This document shows positions 44,723 through 53,789 of a stretch of DNA of 64,000 bases, piece by piece. Every line of letters starts with the position of its first letter. Within the stretch, counting starts at the first letter, position 1. Position numbers and translations under genes: made by a program. The stretch spans positions 49,507-113,506 of the forward strand of contig CAMBOV010000009.1 of the NCBI GenBank assembly GCA_945869475.1. The letters are read 5' to 3'. The notes beneath the pieces were generated by a model that saw only the letters and a list, made by a program, of their open reading frames with translations, was not told where the DNA came from and made no database searches. The DNA comes from Singulisphaera sp. GP187. GTDB lineage: Bacteria; Planctomycetota; Phycisphaerae; Phycisphaerales; SM1A02.

Positions 44723-45760
44723 ATGTTGCTCTGGTCTGGTTTTATCACGCTGATTCTGTTCTTTCTCGCGCTCGATTTGGGAGTCTTTCACCGCAAGAAC
44801 CACGTCGTTGGAATCAAGGAAGCGCTCTCGTGGACGGCCGTCTGGGCGACTCTCTCGCTCTGCTTCTCGCTGTTCGTCTACTTCGCCTATGAACACCAGT
44901 GGTTTGAGCTGGGCACGGTGATTGACGCAGTCGACGGAAAGGTCAACACGGGCGCTTCGGCTGCTGGCAAGTACCTCGCCGGATACCTCGTCGAGCAATC
45001 ACTGAGCGTCGATAACCTCTTCGTGATCGCGGTGATCTTTGGATCCTTTGGGGTTCCGGCGATCTACCGCCACCGAGTGCTCTTCTGGGGAATCATCGGA
45101 GCCCTCATCATGCGCGGGGCGATGATCGGCATCGGCGCCCAGCTGATCGCCCGCTTTCACTGGCTGCTCTACCTCTTCGGAGGCATCCTCGTGCTCACCT
45201 CGATCAAGATGGTGATGACCAACACGGCGACCTCCGACCCCTCAGTCAATATTGTCGTTCGCCTCGTCCGCAAGTACCTCCCAGTCACCGACCACTATCA
45301 CGGCCAGCACTTTCTCGTTCGCCATGAGACTCGAAAGACGTGGATGCTTACCCCACTCGCGATCGCGCTGCTGATGGTTGAAACCACTGACCTCATCTTT
45401 GCGGTTGACTCGATACCCGCGATCTTCGCGATCACCGCAGATCCTTTCATTGCGTTCACAAGTAATATATTTGCGATTCTCGGTCTTCGATCCTTGTTTT
45501 TTGCGCTCGCGGGAATGCTCGACAAGTTTCACTACCTAAAATACTCACTTGCGGCCATCCTTTTCATTGTTGGAGCGAAGATGTTCGTCCAGTCGCAGCT
45601 GCAACAACTCGTCGGCGACTCCTTCAACCTTTACCTCTTGCTGGTTGTTTTTGCGATCCTAGCGATCGGGGTTGCGGCATCCTTTCTGCGCAAAGGCAGT
45701 TCACAGGATGGCGACGCGCCAGGCCAAAGCCATGCCGATGCAAAAGATTCTTCGAAATAG
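44723..45760 (+). CDS. TerC/Alx family membrane protein
   Basis: The 345-residue protein has about nine membrane helices and the TerC signatures VEQSLSVDNLFVIAVIF and VETTDLIFAVDSIPAIFA, with acidic residues inside the membrane that are thought to bind metal. Family members include Alx/MeeF-type manganese exporters and tellurite-resistance TerC. The cytoplasmic C-terminal tail is hydrophilic (SSQDGDAPGQSHADAKDSSK). No yybP-ykoY-type riboswitch space exists upstream: the preceding stop is only 3 nt away. Confidence 0.93.
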   Translation: MLLWSGFITLILFFLALDLGVFHRKNHVVGIKEALSWTAVWATLSLCFSLFVYFAYEHQWFELGTVIDAVDGKVNTGASAAGKYLAGYLVEQSLSVDNLFVIAVIFGSFGVPAIYRHRVLFWGIIGALIMRGAMIGIGAQLIARFHWLLYLFGGILVLTSIKMVMTNTATSDPSVNIVVRLVRKYLPVTDHYHGQHFLVRHETRKTWMLTPLAIALLMVETTDLIFAVDSIPAIFAITADPFIAFTSNIFAILGLRSLFFALAGMLDKFHYLKYSLAAILFIVGAKMFVQSQLQQLVGDSFNLYLLLVVFAILAIGVAASFLRKGSSQDGDAPGQSHADAKDSSK

Positions 45761-45772
45761 CGAGAGCCTCGC

Positions 45773-45800
45773 TTGACACTGGCGAGATCGGTGGCACATT
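45773..45800 (+). promoter_or_regulatory. Candidate promoter of first PEP-CTERM gene
   Basis: TTGACA (45773-45778) and CACATT (45795-45800) are separated by 16 nt. The -10 is weak. A similar TTGACA-16-TACTTT arrangement precedes the next PEP-CTERM gene, which supports the assignment. An AGCGAG-AGC-CTCGCT hairpin (45759-45773) just upstream may end terC transcription. Confidence 0.4.
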
Positions 45801-45917
45801 GAGAGTAAGAGGTTTTGGATTTGGGATTGACGGTCAGCCAATTGCGCTGACAACGCATCGTCCCTATGTGCCTCTTGTCCTTTTTTTCCCTCTTTTCCCT
45901 TTTTGGAGACCTCAACA

Positions 45918-46457
45918 ATGAAGACTTATGTTCTCGGAGCCTCGCTCGTCGCAATCATCGGCGCAACCGCGTCGGCTGATGTGACCTACTCGTTCACGAA
46001 TCAGACCTGGACTGGTTTCAACTTCACAGAAGCGTATGCGGCGAATTCGCTCAGTGGAACGCTGACTGGCGCTTCGATCAATGCCACGCTCAACGCGTCG
46101 ACGAACTACACCTACGCAGACGACTTGACCGTCTATGTCGCCGGCAGTCCTCTTGCCTTAGGTGGCGCACTTCAGTGCGGCGGCTTCAGCAATCTCAATG
46201 CTGCTCAGCGTTACTCCTGGCCGAACGGCGGGAGCTCAACTCCTGGCACGACCTCGATCGGCACCGTCAATTTCACCACTGGCATTAACATGACTGGTAG
46301 CACGATGAGCGTGTGGGTCGGCAACGGTTACGGCGCTGCTGGAACGAGCGGCACCTTCACTGGATCGGTCACCCTTCACGGTGTGAACGCAGTTCCAGCT
46401 CCAGGCGCGATCGCGCTTCTGGGACTCGCAGGTCTCACAAGTCGTCGTCGCCGCTAA
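45918..46457 (+). CDS. Small secreted protein with PEP-CTERM-like tail
   Basis: The 179-residue product starts at ATG 45918 with GGAG 9 nt upstream. It has a signal peptide (YVLGASLVAIIGATASA), a Thr/Ser/Asn/Gly-rich beta body, and the sorting tail VPAPGAIALLGLAGLTSRRR plus Arg. The tail nearly matches that of the next gene. It is probably anchored or sorted at the envelope; the body has no recognised domain. Confidence 0.8.
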   Translation: MKTYVLGASLVAIIGATASADVTYSFTNQTWTGFNFTEAYAANSLSGTLTGASINATLNASTNYTYADDLTVYVAGSPLALGGALQCGGFSNLNAAQRYSWPNGGSSTPGTTSIGTVNFTTGINMTGSTMSVWVGNGYGAAGTSGTFTGSVTLHGVNAVPAPGAIALLGLAGLTSRRRR

Positions 46458-46518
46458 GGCACGACACGCTGACCCTCGTGGTCAGTGTCAATTGGTCTCG
46501 ATAGTCTTCGTCTTCAAG

Positions 46519-46550
46519 GGGGGACGCCTTCAAGGCGTCCCCCTCTTTTT
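46519..46550 (+). terminator. Rho-independent terminator
   Basis: GGGGGACGCC, loop TTCAA, GGCGTCCCCC, then TCTTTTT. The stem and loop match the terminator at 47600 almost exactly. Confidence 0.92.
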
Positions 46551-46609
46551 CGTTTTGCCGCGAGGTACACGCGCGCGAGGCTGAAAGCTTAAAAATTATT
46601 GTCTAAAGT

Positions 46610-46637
46610 TTGACATCGATGCGTTCTGGGGTACTTT
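46610..46637 (+). promoter_or_regulatory. Candidate promoter of second PEP-CTERM gene
   Basis: TTGACA (46610-46615), 16-nt spacer, TACTTT (46632-46637). An A/T-rich stretch (AAAAATTATTGTCTAAAG) lies directly upstream and could act as an UP element. Confidence 0.45.
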
Positions 46638-46731
46638 CACCTTGGAGTCTCGGGTCGAGGGTCGCGCTGTCTGTCTGGCGCCGCGAAGTGTCCCTCCCTG
46701 CATCCCACTACTTGTTTTGAAGGAGTTTCAA

Positions 46732-47553
46732 ATGAAGTCAATCGTCTTGGCGGCCGCCTTCGTCGCTGCATCCTCTGCGCAAGCAGACATGATTCTGTCG
46801 ACTCACAACTTTGAATCGTTCACCGCCGGCGCACTCACCACCGACGCAACTGGCGTCACGGCTGGTCAAGGTGGTTGGTACACCTACACAACCGCGACAT
46901 CTGGCGCGTCGAACTGGGCTATCGAGTCCGACCCGATGTTGGGCGGAACGCACGGCAACGTGCTGCGAACCACGGGCGGCACCAGTGCGACCGGCAACAA
47001 CGCCACTCGATTTGCGTGGAACGATGATGTCGTCAACAACTCAATCGGAGAGTCGTTCGTCGTCACGGAGTACGACTTCTATATGTCAGGAACCGCGACG
47101 AGCAAGAATCGTTTCGGCGTCTATCAGTATGACGCAACGGGCGCAAAGATTCTTTCGGGTGTGTCGATGCAGAACGACACCGGTCAAATCTATCTCGTCG
47201 CGAATTACAACAACGCCGGAACCATCGGAAACTACGCGTTCAGTACTGGTGTGACTGGTATTTTGGGTCGCAACATGTGGCACACGCTCGTGACGACTTT
47301 CGACTCTGCGACCGGTCAGGCGCAGGCTGGCTGGAAGAATGTCGATGGCACCTACTCGCTCTGGTTCGTCAACGGTGCAGCGATGGGATCGCAAGTGGCC
47401 GAGTATGACCTCATCGGATCGGTAAACGCTTCGACCGCCACGCTCGGTTCGGCGACCGGCTACTACGACAACTTCAATTCCTACAGCGTGCCAACTCCTG
47501 GAGCGATCGCACTGCTGGGACTTGCGGGTTTAATCAGCCGTCGTCGCCGCTGA
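46732..47553 (+). CDS. Secreted protein with PEP-CTERM-like tail
   Basis: The 273-residue protein starts at ATG 46732 with AAGGAG upstream. It has a signal peptide (SIVLAAAFVAASSAQA) and a beta-sandwich body that looks lectin or LamG-like (HNFESFTAGALTTDATGVTA, FYDFYMSG-like YDFYMSGTATSKNRFGVYQY, RNMWHTLVTTFDSATGQAQA). The tail is VPTPGAIALLGLAGLISRRR plus Arg. It has its own promoter and terminator and is probably a paralogue in export route, but not in body, of the gene before it. Confidence 0.82.
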   Translation: MKSIVLAAAFVAASSAQADMILSTHNFESFTAGALTTDATGVTAGQGGWYTYTTATSGASNWAIESDPMLGGTHGNVLRTTGGTSATGNNATRFAWNDDVVNNSIGESFVVTEYDFYMSGTATSKNRFGVYQYDATGAKILSGVSMQNDTGQIYLVANYNNAGTIGNYAFSTGVTGILGRNMWHTLVTTFDSATGQAQAGWKNVDGTYSLWFVNGAAMGSQVAEYDLIGSVNASTATLGSATGYYDNFNSYSVPTPGAIALLGLAGLISRRRR

Positions 47554-47599
47554 GGCGCAGAGTTTCGGTTTCAAGCTTGACTTCATTTTGTCTCTCATT

Positions 47600-47629
47600 G
47601 GGGACGCCTTCAAGGCGTCCCCTTTTTTT
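47600..47629 (+). terminator. Rho-independent terminator
   Basis: GGGGACGCC, loop TTCAA, GGCGTCCCC, then seven T residues. It has the same stem-loop core as the terminator at 46519. Confidence 0.93.
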
Positions 47630-47658
47630 AGTGTGGCTCGCGGGCCAGCGTCGAGCTG

Positions 47659-49086
47659 TCAGAGTGCGTCCCACGCACTCTCGAACGCCCACTCGTAGTT
47701 TCTCCAGCGCCCAATCGACGCGCGGTTGATCGGCTTGCGGACTTGCTCATGGCTCAGTGTGAGCACGGTGCGGGTGTTGCCCTCGGGGGCGGTGGTGGCG
47801 GCATCCATTGCAAGCCCCATCGCGGCGAGGCAGCGCGCGGCGTGACCCGCTGGATCATCGACAAGCGCCTCATACGAGATCGATTCGTGCGTGAATCCAA
47901 GTCGGTCGAGTGCAGCGGGCACGAGTGAACGATGCGCCGTGATGACGCGACGGACTGTCTCGAGCGACGCGGTCCATCCAAAACTGCTCGGATGGAAGTT
48001 GCCAAGGAAGGTGCTGATCGCAGTGTCGCGTGCGTCGCGGTCAATCGCCAGCATCACTGTGCCAGGGAGCACTGTTGCGAGCAGTGGCAGCCATCTCCAC
48101 GTCTGCAAACTCTTGTCGAGCGTGAACAGTGCTGAGGGTCGCCGCAGAAAGTCAGCGCCATCGCAGTAGACCCGCTGCCAACTGAGCGCCTCGTCACGCG
48201 TGAGTGATGCGAGGTCCTGCGGCCACAGCCCTGACGCTGTGGCGAGCTCTCCCATCGCCTGCACTCCTTCGTACTCGCCGATACCTGAAATCATTGGATG
48301 GCGGTCAAGCATCTGCTCGAGCAGCGTCGTTCCACTGCGAGGAAGCGCGACGATCATCGCCGTGCCGGTGACTGGCGCGCACATGGGAGTGAGCTTCGCT
48401 GAGCGCGCGAGAAGTGCCGACTGAGCCGCGAGATCTGCTTCGAGTCCGCCGATATCAAATCGACCGCCCGTCGATGCGTGAAGAAACGTCGCGAGATCAA
48501 AGGCTTCGCGGTATCGCTCTGTGCGGTCGAGCAGTTTGACCGCTTCAAAGCCGGCGATGCGACGAAGAAATGGGGGATCCGTGGAGCGCGCGAGGCTCTC
48601 GAGCCGTTCGATTGCTGCTGACGCGTCGCTGCTCGCCTCGAGTCGCGCGGCGAAGAGCGTCGCGCGAGCATCGGTCCGCCACGACCCTCCAGATGCAAAG
48701 TGCTTCTCGAGTGCTGCGCTTTGATTCGAACGGTGCAGCACCTCAGCGAGTACGAGGTTCACATCGACACGATTCGCGGTGTTGTGGGCCAGCAAGGTGC
48801 GCAGCCGCGCCTCTGCGCTCGCACTTCGACCGAGCCGATGGTCGACGATCGCAGATTGCAACTGACAGTCGCAATCGTCTGGCGCGAGTCGCTCCGCGCG
48901 TGCAAGGTGCTCTGCGGCGCCGCGCAGTCGACCGAGGGCGAGTGCAGCGCGTCCCGCGCCGAGCGCCCATCGACTGTTCTTTGGCGCTTGTCGCATCGAC
49001 TGCACCGCGAGTTGCAGCGCTGCGCCGTACCGCTGCTGATCCATGAGTTGGTTGAACTGGTTCATCTGGGCGAGCGCGTCGTTCAC
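47659..49086 (-). CDS. TPR-containing sulfotransferase
   Basis: The N-terminal TPR-like repeats (QRYGAALQLAVQSMRQAPKN, LGRLRGAAEHLARAERLAPD, about residues 20-220) precede a sulfotransferase domain. That domain has the 5'-phosphosulfate loop IVALPRSGTTLLEQMLDRHP and the 3'-phosphate region around RDARDTAISTF. The fold transfers sulfate from PAPS to a hydroxyl of a protein or glycan. Such TPR fusions are common in planctomycetes. The start is uncertain: GTG 49086 lies just after the upstream stop, TTG 49098 would overlap it, and ATG 49065 is further in. Confidence 0.88.
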   Translation of the reverse strand: MNDALAQMNQFNQLMDQQRYGAALQLAVQSMRQAPKNSRWALGAGRAALALGRLRGAAEHLARAERLAPDDCDCQLQSAIVDHRLGRSASAEARLRTLLAHNTANRVDVNLVLAEVLHRSNQSAALEKHFASGGSWRTDARATLFAARLEASSDASAAIERLESLARSTDPPFLRRIAGFEAVKLLDRTERYREAFDLATFLHASTGGRFDIGGLEADLAAQSALLARSAKLTPMCAPVTGTAMIVALPRSGTTLLEQMLDRHPMISGIGEYEGVQAMGELATASGLWPQDLASLTRDEALSWQRVYCDGADFLRRPSALFTLDKSLQTWRWLPLLATVLPGTVMLAIDRDARDTAISTFLGNFHPSSFGWTASLETVRRVITAHRSLVPAALDRLGFTHESISYEALVDDPAGHAARCLAAMGLAMDAATTAPEGNTRTVLTLSHEQVRKPINRASIGRWRNYEWAFESAWDAL

Positions 49087-49087
49087 G

Positions 49088-50356
49088 TCACTTGCCAAAA
49101 GACTGTTCGATCAGCGGATCGAGCCGCGCAAGTGTGAGCAAGGCGAATCCAGTGCCGTAGGCCCGACCATAGCCGTACAGCGGATAGTCAAACCAACTGC
49201 CATCAGGATTCTGATCGTGCACCATCACCTCTGCAAGCCAGCGCACACACTCAGCGCGCTCTGGCGATGGTGGAAGCACCGCGAGCACGCACGCCGCGTA
49301 GTAGTGCCCGAAGTAGTAGTAGTACCCACTCGTTCGGTAGAAAGCCTCGTGCGGACGGGTGCGACCACGCCCAATCTCGATGTACTGATGCGTGTCGCGC
49401 AGATGTTGCAATCCACGCAAGAGAGTCTGCGTCGTCACGCCGCCAGCCTTCATCTCAAAGAGGGCAAGATTGCAGGATTGCAGGCGACCGTTCGATCCGC
49501 TCACCTTGTTGTAATCAGCGCGGGGAGCCAGTTGCGCGTACGTGCCGTACGCGAAGGTCCCACTGGGAAGTTGCATGCGCAAGAGCGCGCGAGTGGCATC
49601 TTCATAGGTGCCGCTCGCCACGATTCCACCCTGCGACTCCGCAGCGCGCATCGCGAGAATCATCGCAGCGGTGTTGAAGCTCGTCGATTGCTCACCGCTT
49701 GGATTCGTCCCTTGAAAATTGAAGTCGTAGTAGCCCCATCCACCTTCGGTGCCTTGCTCGCGCCTGACAAGAACTAGCGCCTTCGCCATGATCGCGCGCC
49801 ATCCATCGTGAAATGTTGCGAGCGATTCATCGCGCAGCACCGCCGCGGCGAGTTCGAGAAAGTAGGTGTGCGCCCAGATGCTGTAGAAGGTCTTGCCAGA
49901 GGCGCGACCGGGCGCCTCGCGAGCCGAAAGAAAACGGAGTCCGCGCTCGAGTGCTCCTCGGCAGCGAACATCGCAGTGTGCAGGATCGATCATCGCCCAG
50001 GTCACGAGCGCCGTCGTCGCCGTTTGAAAGGCTCTGTGACTCGCTTGCGTGTCAAGATAGATCTCTGAGACACGTGCGGTTTCGAACGATCCCCACGCAC
50101 CGTTTGCGCGCTGATTGGCGAGAGCCCATTGGACCCCGCGTTCGTAGGCAGCGTGCGCTGCGCCCGCAATCTCGCCCGAGGCGATTGGGAGTTTCTCGCT
50201 TGGAGGAGTGACTGCGTTGCGCGAGGTCGCTCGCTCGCCGCTCTGCGGACTCGCAAGATCGACAGCCGAGCCCGGTGGCGCGACCGCGACACAACCCGCT
50301 GCGAAAAGAGTCGCAGCGCAGAGGCAGCGCCAGATGTGCACAGATCGATCAACCAT
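49088..50356 (-). CDS. Squalene-cyclase/prenyltransferase-like repeat lipoprotein
   Basis: The 422-residue product has a lipoprotein signal (IWRCLCAATLFAAGC, Cys near residue 22). The body is an alpha/alpha-barrel built from QW-like repeats: WALANQRANGAWGSF, VRREQGTEGGWGYYDFNF, LLRMQLPSGTFAYGTY and HDQNPDGSWFDYPLYGYGRA. These resemble the prenyltransferase and squalene oxidase repeat family. The DxDD motif of true squalene cyclases is not seen, so an enzymatic role is not assured. It overlaps the HlyD-like gene by 8 nt. Confidence 0.75.
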   Translation of the reverse strand: MVDRSVHIWRCLCAATLFAAGCVAVAPPGSAVDLASPQSGERATSRNAVTPPSEKLPIASGEIAGAAHAAYERGVQWALANQRANGAWGSFETARVSEIYLDTQASHRAFQTATTALVTWAMIDPAHCDVRCRGALERGLRFLSAREAPGRASGKTFYSIWAHTYFLELAAAVLRDESLATFHDGWRAIMAKALVLVRREQGTEGGWGYYDFNFQGTNPSGEQSTSFNTAAMILAMRAAESQGGIVASGTYEDATRALLRMQLPSGTFAYGTYAQLAPRADYNKVSGSNGRLQSCNLALFEMKAGGVTTQTLLRGLQHLRDTHQYIEIGRGRTRPHEAFYRTSGYYYYFGHYYAACVLAVLPPSPERAECVRWLAEVMVHDQNPDGSWFDYPLYGYGRAYGTGFALLTLARLDPLIEQSFGK

Positions 50357-51770
50357 CCGAGAGCACCACTTGGTCACCGACAGCGAGACCCGAAATCACC
50401 TGCGTCTTCGTGCCATCGCTCGCACCGATGCGAATCTCGCGCGCGACTTTCTTGCCGTCGATCCAGACATTGACGGTCCACGTGCCCTTCTCGGCCTTGA
50501 TCGCCTTCGAAGTGACGAGCGTGCACTCTGCGATGACCTTGCGTGCAACGATGTGCGCCTCGGCACCGATGGGCCACAAGCCATCGCGCGTGCGCACGCT
50601 CGCGGTGAAGGCGTACTTGGCTCCGGCGCCGTCGGGAGTGCCGAGGGGCGAGAGTTCGTCGATCACGAGTGTGCCGTTTGATTCGGGGCGCGATGGGATC
50701 CATGCTTGAACCTCTGTGCCGATGTCGATCACCCGAAGCGCATCGAGGTCAAGTGTGCCAGCGACTTCGAGCTGTGATGGATCGACAATCGTCGCCATCA
50801 CCATGCGTGACTGCACTGGCTCACCAACCTCTGGAAGTGAGATCGCCATGACGCCATCGACTGGAGCCTTGACCGTGAAGTTTGCTCCATCACTCTCGAG
50901 ACGCGCGAGTCGAACTTTGACATCCTCGAGTGAACGCTCGGCACCGGCAAGGGCGAGACGCATCTGAATCGCTTGCAATCGCTGTCGGATGCGCAGGTGA
51001 TCGAGACCCTGCTGCGCATATCGCGTGTTGTCTTCAATCTCTTTCACAGCATTTGGATGGTCAATCGCAAGGAAGAGTTCGTGATCTTTGAGGGCGTAGA
51101 CGTTGCGCACCTTTGCCTGATCCATAGATCGCTTCGCTCGCCCCAGCACGATGTCTTTGGTCTCGGTCTCGAGCGTCGCATCGTTGTACATACGCTCGAG
51201 CTGCGAGAGTTCTTCCCCCTGCTCCTTCAAGTTGTCGACCTGGCCCTTGAGCCGAAGCGCCGCGAATTCGAGGTCGCGCATGTCGTAATACTCGCGCAGA
51301 AGTTTCAGCCGCTGCGCCGCGAGCGTTGTACTCCGCTCGCTCCGTTCGAGGGTCGTGACCTCGGCGGCGCGCTGCACGATCTGCTCTTCGACCTGCGCTG
51401 CGAGTCGCTCGGTCGCTTCGGCAAGTTGGGTCTTGAGGTCTGCGAGCTTCTTCTCGAAGTCTTTGCCCTTGAGCTGCGCGATCACATCTCCAGCGCGCAC
51501 GCTGCCTGGTTTCGCGACGATCTTGACAACCGTGACTTGACCGTCGAAGGTCTCGGGTTCAAAGCGAACAACTGTCTTGCGTGTCGATGCGATGCGTCCC
51601 GACTGGTCGACCGTCAGTGTGAGCGCTGCCCGTTCGACCGTGGTCAACGTCGGAGTCGCGACTGCGGGCGCGGCCTGCGCGGCGGGTGCAGGAACGGGCG
51701 GATCGTCAGCCAACCCAAGCGCGCAAGAGTTCAGAACCGCCACAACGCACAGGAGAGATTCGATGATCAT
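50349..51770 (-). CDS. HlyD/RND-type periplasmic adaptor (membrane fusion protein)
   Basis: The 473-residue exported protein starts at ATG 51770 with AAAGGA upstream. After a signal peptide it has a lipoyl-like segment split by a long coiled coil (about residues 90-270; KKLADLKTQLAEATERLAAQ, LKGQVDNLKEQGEELSQLER). The second lipoyl half (FTVKAPVDGVMAISLPEVGE) and beta-barrel regions (LEVAGTLDLDALRVIDIGTE) follow. Such proteins bridge inner-membrane pumps and outer-membrane channels, but no pump gene is nearby. Its neighbours are a squalene-cyclase-like lipoprotein and a sulfotransferase. Confidence 0.82.
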   Translation of the reverse strand: MIIESLLCVVAVLNSCALGLADDPPVPAPAAQAAPAVATPTLTTVERAALTLTVDQSGRIASTRKTVVRFEPETFDGQVTVVKIVAKPGSVRAGDVIAQLKGKDFEKKLADLKTQLAEATERLAAQVEEQIVQRAAEVTTLERSERSTTLAAQRLKLLREYYDMRDLEFAALRLKGQVDNLKEQGEELSQLERMYNDATLETETKDIVLGRAKRSMDQAKVRNVYALKDHELFLAIDHPNAVKEIEDNTRYAQQGLDHLRIRQRLQAIQMRLALAGAERSLEDVKVRLARLESDGANFTVKAPVDGVMAISLPEVGEPVQSRMVMATIVDPSQLEVAGTLDLDALRVIDIGTEVQAWIPSRPESNGTLVIDELSPLGTPDGAGAKYAFTASVRTRDGLWPIGAEAHIVARKVIAECTLVTSKAIKAEKGTWTVNVWIDGKKVAREIRIGASDGTKTQVISGLAVGDQVVLSDG

Positions 51771-51805
51771 GATCGTCCTTTGAGAAGATGTGATGAGACC
51801 CAAGA

Positions 51806-51844
51806 AAGTCGAAGGTGAGAGTCGAAGGTGAGAGTCGAAGGTGA
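51806..51844 (-). repeat. Three 13-bp tandem repeats upstream of the adaptor gene
   Basis: Three consecutive copies of GAGTCGAAGGTGA (the first begins AA instead of GA) fill the 80-nt space between the gap stop codon and the adaptor start. On the minus strand each reads TCACCTTCGACTC. They may be a slippage product or a binding array. Confidence 0.8.
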
Positions 51845-51850
51845 GTCTCG

Positions 51851-52873
51851 TCAGCGAAGCCCGTCGTGCGAAGCCATCATGTGCAGCATGTCAACGCATC
51901 GGTTGGCATACCCACACTCGTTGTCATACCACGAGACCAGTTTGAAAAATCGGTCATTGAGTTGCACCGACGCGCCGACATCGAAGATCGATGAGCGCGA
52001 ATCGCCAATGAAGTCACTCGAGACGACTTCGTCTGTGGTCACGCCGAGCACTCCCTGCATCGAACCCCCTGCCGCCGCGCGCATCGCGTCGGTGATCGCG
52101 GCGAGCGAACTCGGCCGCGTGCTTCGAAAGGTGAGATCGACGCACGAAACGTTCGCAGTCGGAACCCGAAAGGCAACACCAGTCAGCTTGCCCTTCACTT
52201 CAGGCAGACAGAGCGCAACGGCCTTGGCGGCGCCAGTCGAACTCGGAATGATGTTCATGTAACCGTTGCGTCCACCGCGCCAGTCCTTCTTGCTTGGACC
52301 ATCCTGTGTCGGCTGCGTCGCAGTGACTGAATGCACCGTTGTCATGAGACCCTCGTCGATGCCGCAGGTGTCGAGCAAGACCTTCACGAGCGGAGCGAGG
52401 CAGTTCGTTGTGCAGGATGCGTTGCTGATGATGCGGTCGGTCGCGGGGTTGTACGCAGTGTGATTCACCTTGAAAACCAGCGTTGGAACTTCGTTCTCGC
52501 TCTTGGTTGGAGCCGAAATCAGCACGCGGCGGCATCCCGCATCAAGGTGCTGCTTGGCCTCTTGCGCCGTTGTGAAGAGACCAGTCGATTCGATGACATA
52601 GTCGATTCCCATCGCCTTCCACGGCAGTTGCGAAGGATCCCGAATCGCCGTGCATTTCGTACGGTGATCGCCATTCACGATCTCTTCGCCATCGGCGCGA
52701 ATGTCACTGCCGAAGCGACCGTGGGTCGTGTCATAGCGAAGTAGATAGGCCAAGTTGTCAGCGGGAACGAGATCGTTCACCGCCACGATATCGATGTCCG
52801 GTCGCGCTGCCGCGATGCGATAGACCAACCGACCAATTCTGCCAAAGCCATTGATTGCGACGCGAACTGCCAT
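51851..52873 (-). CDS. gap: Glyceraldehyde-3-phosphate dehydrogenase, type I
   Basis: Glycolytic enzyme that oxidises glyceraldehyde-3-phosphate with NAD. The 340-residue product has the Rossmann motif [15 protein letters not shown], active-site C154 in [14 protein letters not shown]181 in TVHSVTATQ and the C-terminal [11 protein letters not shown]. Length and motifs match the cytosolic type I enzyme. The Asp in AVNDL after the second beta strand fits NAD preference. Confidence 0.96.
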   Translation of the reverse strand: MAVRVAINGFGRIGRLVYRIAAARPDIDIVAVNDLVPADNLAYLLRYDTTHGRFGSDIRADGEEIVNGDHRTKCTAIRDPSQLPWKAMGIDYVIESTGLFTTAQEAKQHLDAGCRRVLISAPTKSENEVPTLVFKVNHTAYNPATDRIISNASCTTNCLAPLVKVLLDTCGIDEGLMTTVHSVTATQPTQDGPSKKDWRGGRNGYMNIIPSSTGAAKAVALCLPEVKGKLTGVAFRVPTANVSCVDLTFRSTRPSSLAAITDAMRAAAGGSMQGVLGVTTDEVVSSDFIGDSRSSIFDVGASVQLNDRFFKLVSWYDNECGYANRCVDMLHMMASHDGLR

Positions 52874-52900
52874 TGAGTGCTCCTTGAATGTGGGCTGGAA

Positions 52901-53785
52901 TCACGAAGAGTAGCGACTCGCCGCAGGCTGCACGGGCGCACTCTCGCACTGACCACGTCGCAGTTTTTCAGCGCGTTGCCTGCGTGCCTCGCGGCGCATG
53001 ACCACGTCGAGAATGCACGGAAAAAGCGTGAAGAGCGCAGCAGACATCCGCACCGTGAAACTCGTCCAGACCTCTGACCTCGGACGCTTCAGGCACGCCA
53101 CGACGGCAGACGCGACTCGGTCAGGAGTCTGAATAAACCAACGCGGCGCATGCTCGGGAACATCCCCCGCGGGCAATCCACTTCGGTTGGCGCTTCGCTC
53201 ATAAAACTCCGACGTCGTCGTCACAGGATGCACGCTCGCGACCTCGATGTCAGCGTGCGCAAGTTCGAATCGCATCGCCCTGCAGACAGACTCCTGCGCG
53301 GCCTTCGTTGCCGCGTAGAGCCCGTGACCTGGAATCGAAAACTTTGAGACACAACTTGAGCACATCAGCAAGTGACCGCCGCGGCCGCAACGCAAGAGTT
53401 CGTTCGCTGCGGCGCGCACGAGCGTCAGGCTCGCGAAGAAGTTCACCTCGAACATCGTGCGAATCTCATCGTCGTTCATCTCGTGAATTGGACGTTCCAT
53501 GCCGTATCCCGCATTTGCGAAGACAATGTCGAATTTTCCAAAGACCCGCGTCGCCTCGTCGAGCACACGCGCGGCGTGCGCTGAGTCTGCCACATCGTCG
53601 ACGATCACGTGCGCTTTGCGACCAATCGCGCGCACGCTGTGAGCGACAAGTTCGAGTTTCTCTCCCCGACGGGCGACGAGTACGACGTCGATTCCTGCAC
53701 GCGCCATGGCACGCGCGGTCGCAGCGCCGATGCCGCTCGATGCCCCCGTGATAATCGCAACTTTGCCTTTCAGATCGCGCTGCAT
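52901..53785 (-). CDS. Short-chain dehydrogenase/reductase
   Basis: The 294-residue SDR has the cofactor motif VAIITGASSGIGAATARAMA, the NAG motif in IVFANAGYGMERP, Ser in MCSSCVSKFS and the YxxxK pair in HGLYAATKAAQESV. A C-terminal hydrophobic stretch (MSAALFTLFPCILDVVM) hints at membrane attachment. It lies 4 nt downstream of the aldose-epimerase-like gene on the same strand. The substrate cannot be inferred. Confidence 0.88.
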   Translation of the reverse strand: MQRDLKGKVAIITGASSGIGAATARAMARAGIDVVLVARRGEKLELVAHSVRAIGRKAHVIVDDVADSAHAARVLDEATRVFGKFDIVFANAGYGMERPIHEMNDDEIRTMFEVNFFASLTLVRAAANELLRCGRGGHLLMCSSCVSKFSIPGHGLYAATKAAQESVCRAMRFELAHADIEVASVHPVTTTSEFYERSANRSGLPAGDVPEHAPRWFIQTPDRVASAVVACLKRPRSEVWTSFTVRMSAALFTLFPCILDVVMRREARRQRAEKLRRGQCESAPVQPAASRYSS

Positions 53786-53789
53786 GCGG

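Noticed and set aside
44720..44760. A manganese (yybP-ykoY) riboswitch upstream of the TerC-family gene
   Set aside because: The preceding stop codon is only 3 nt from the TerC start, leaving no room for an aptamer.
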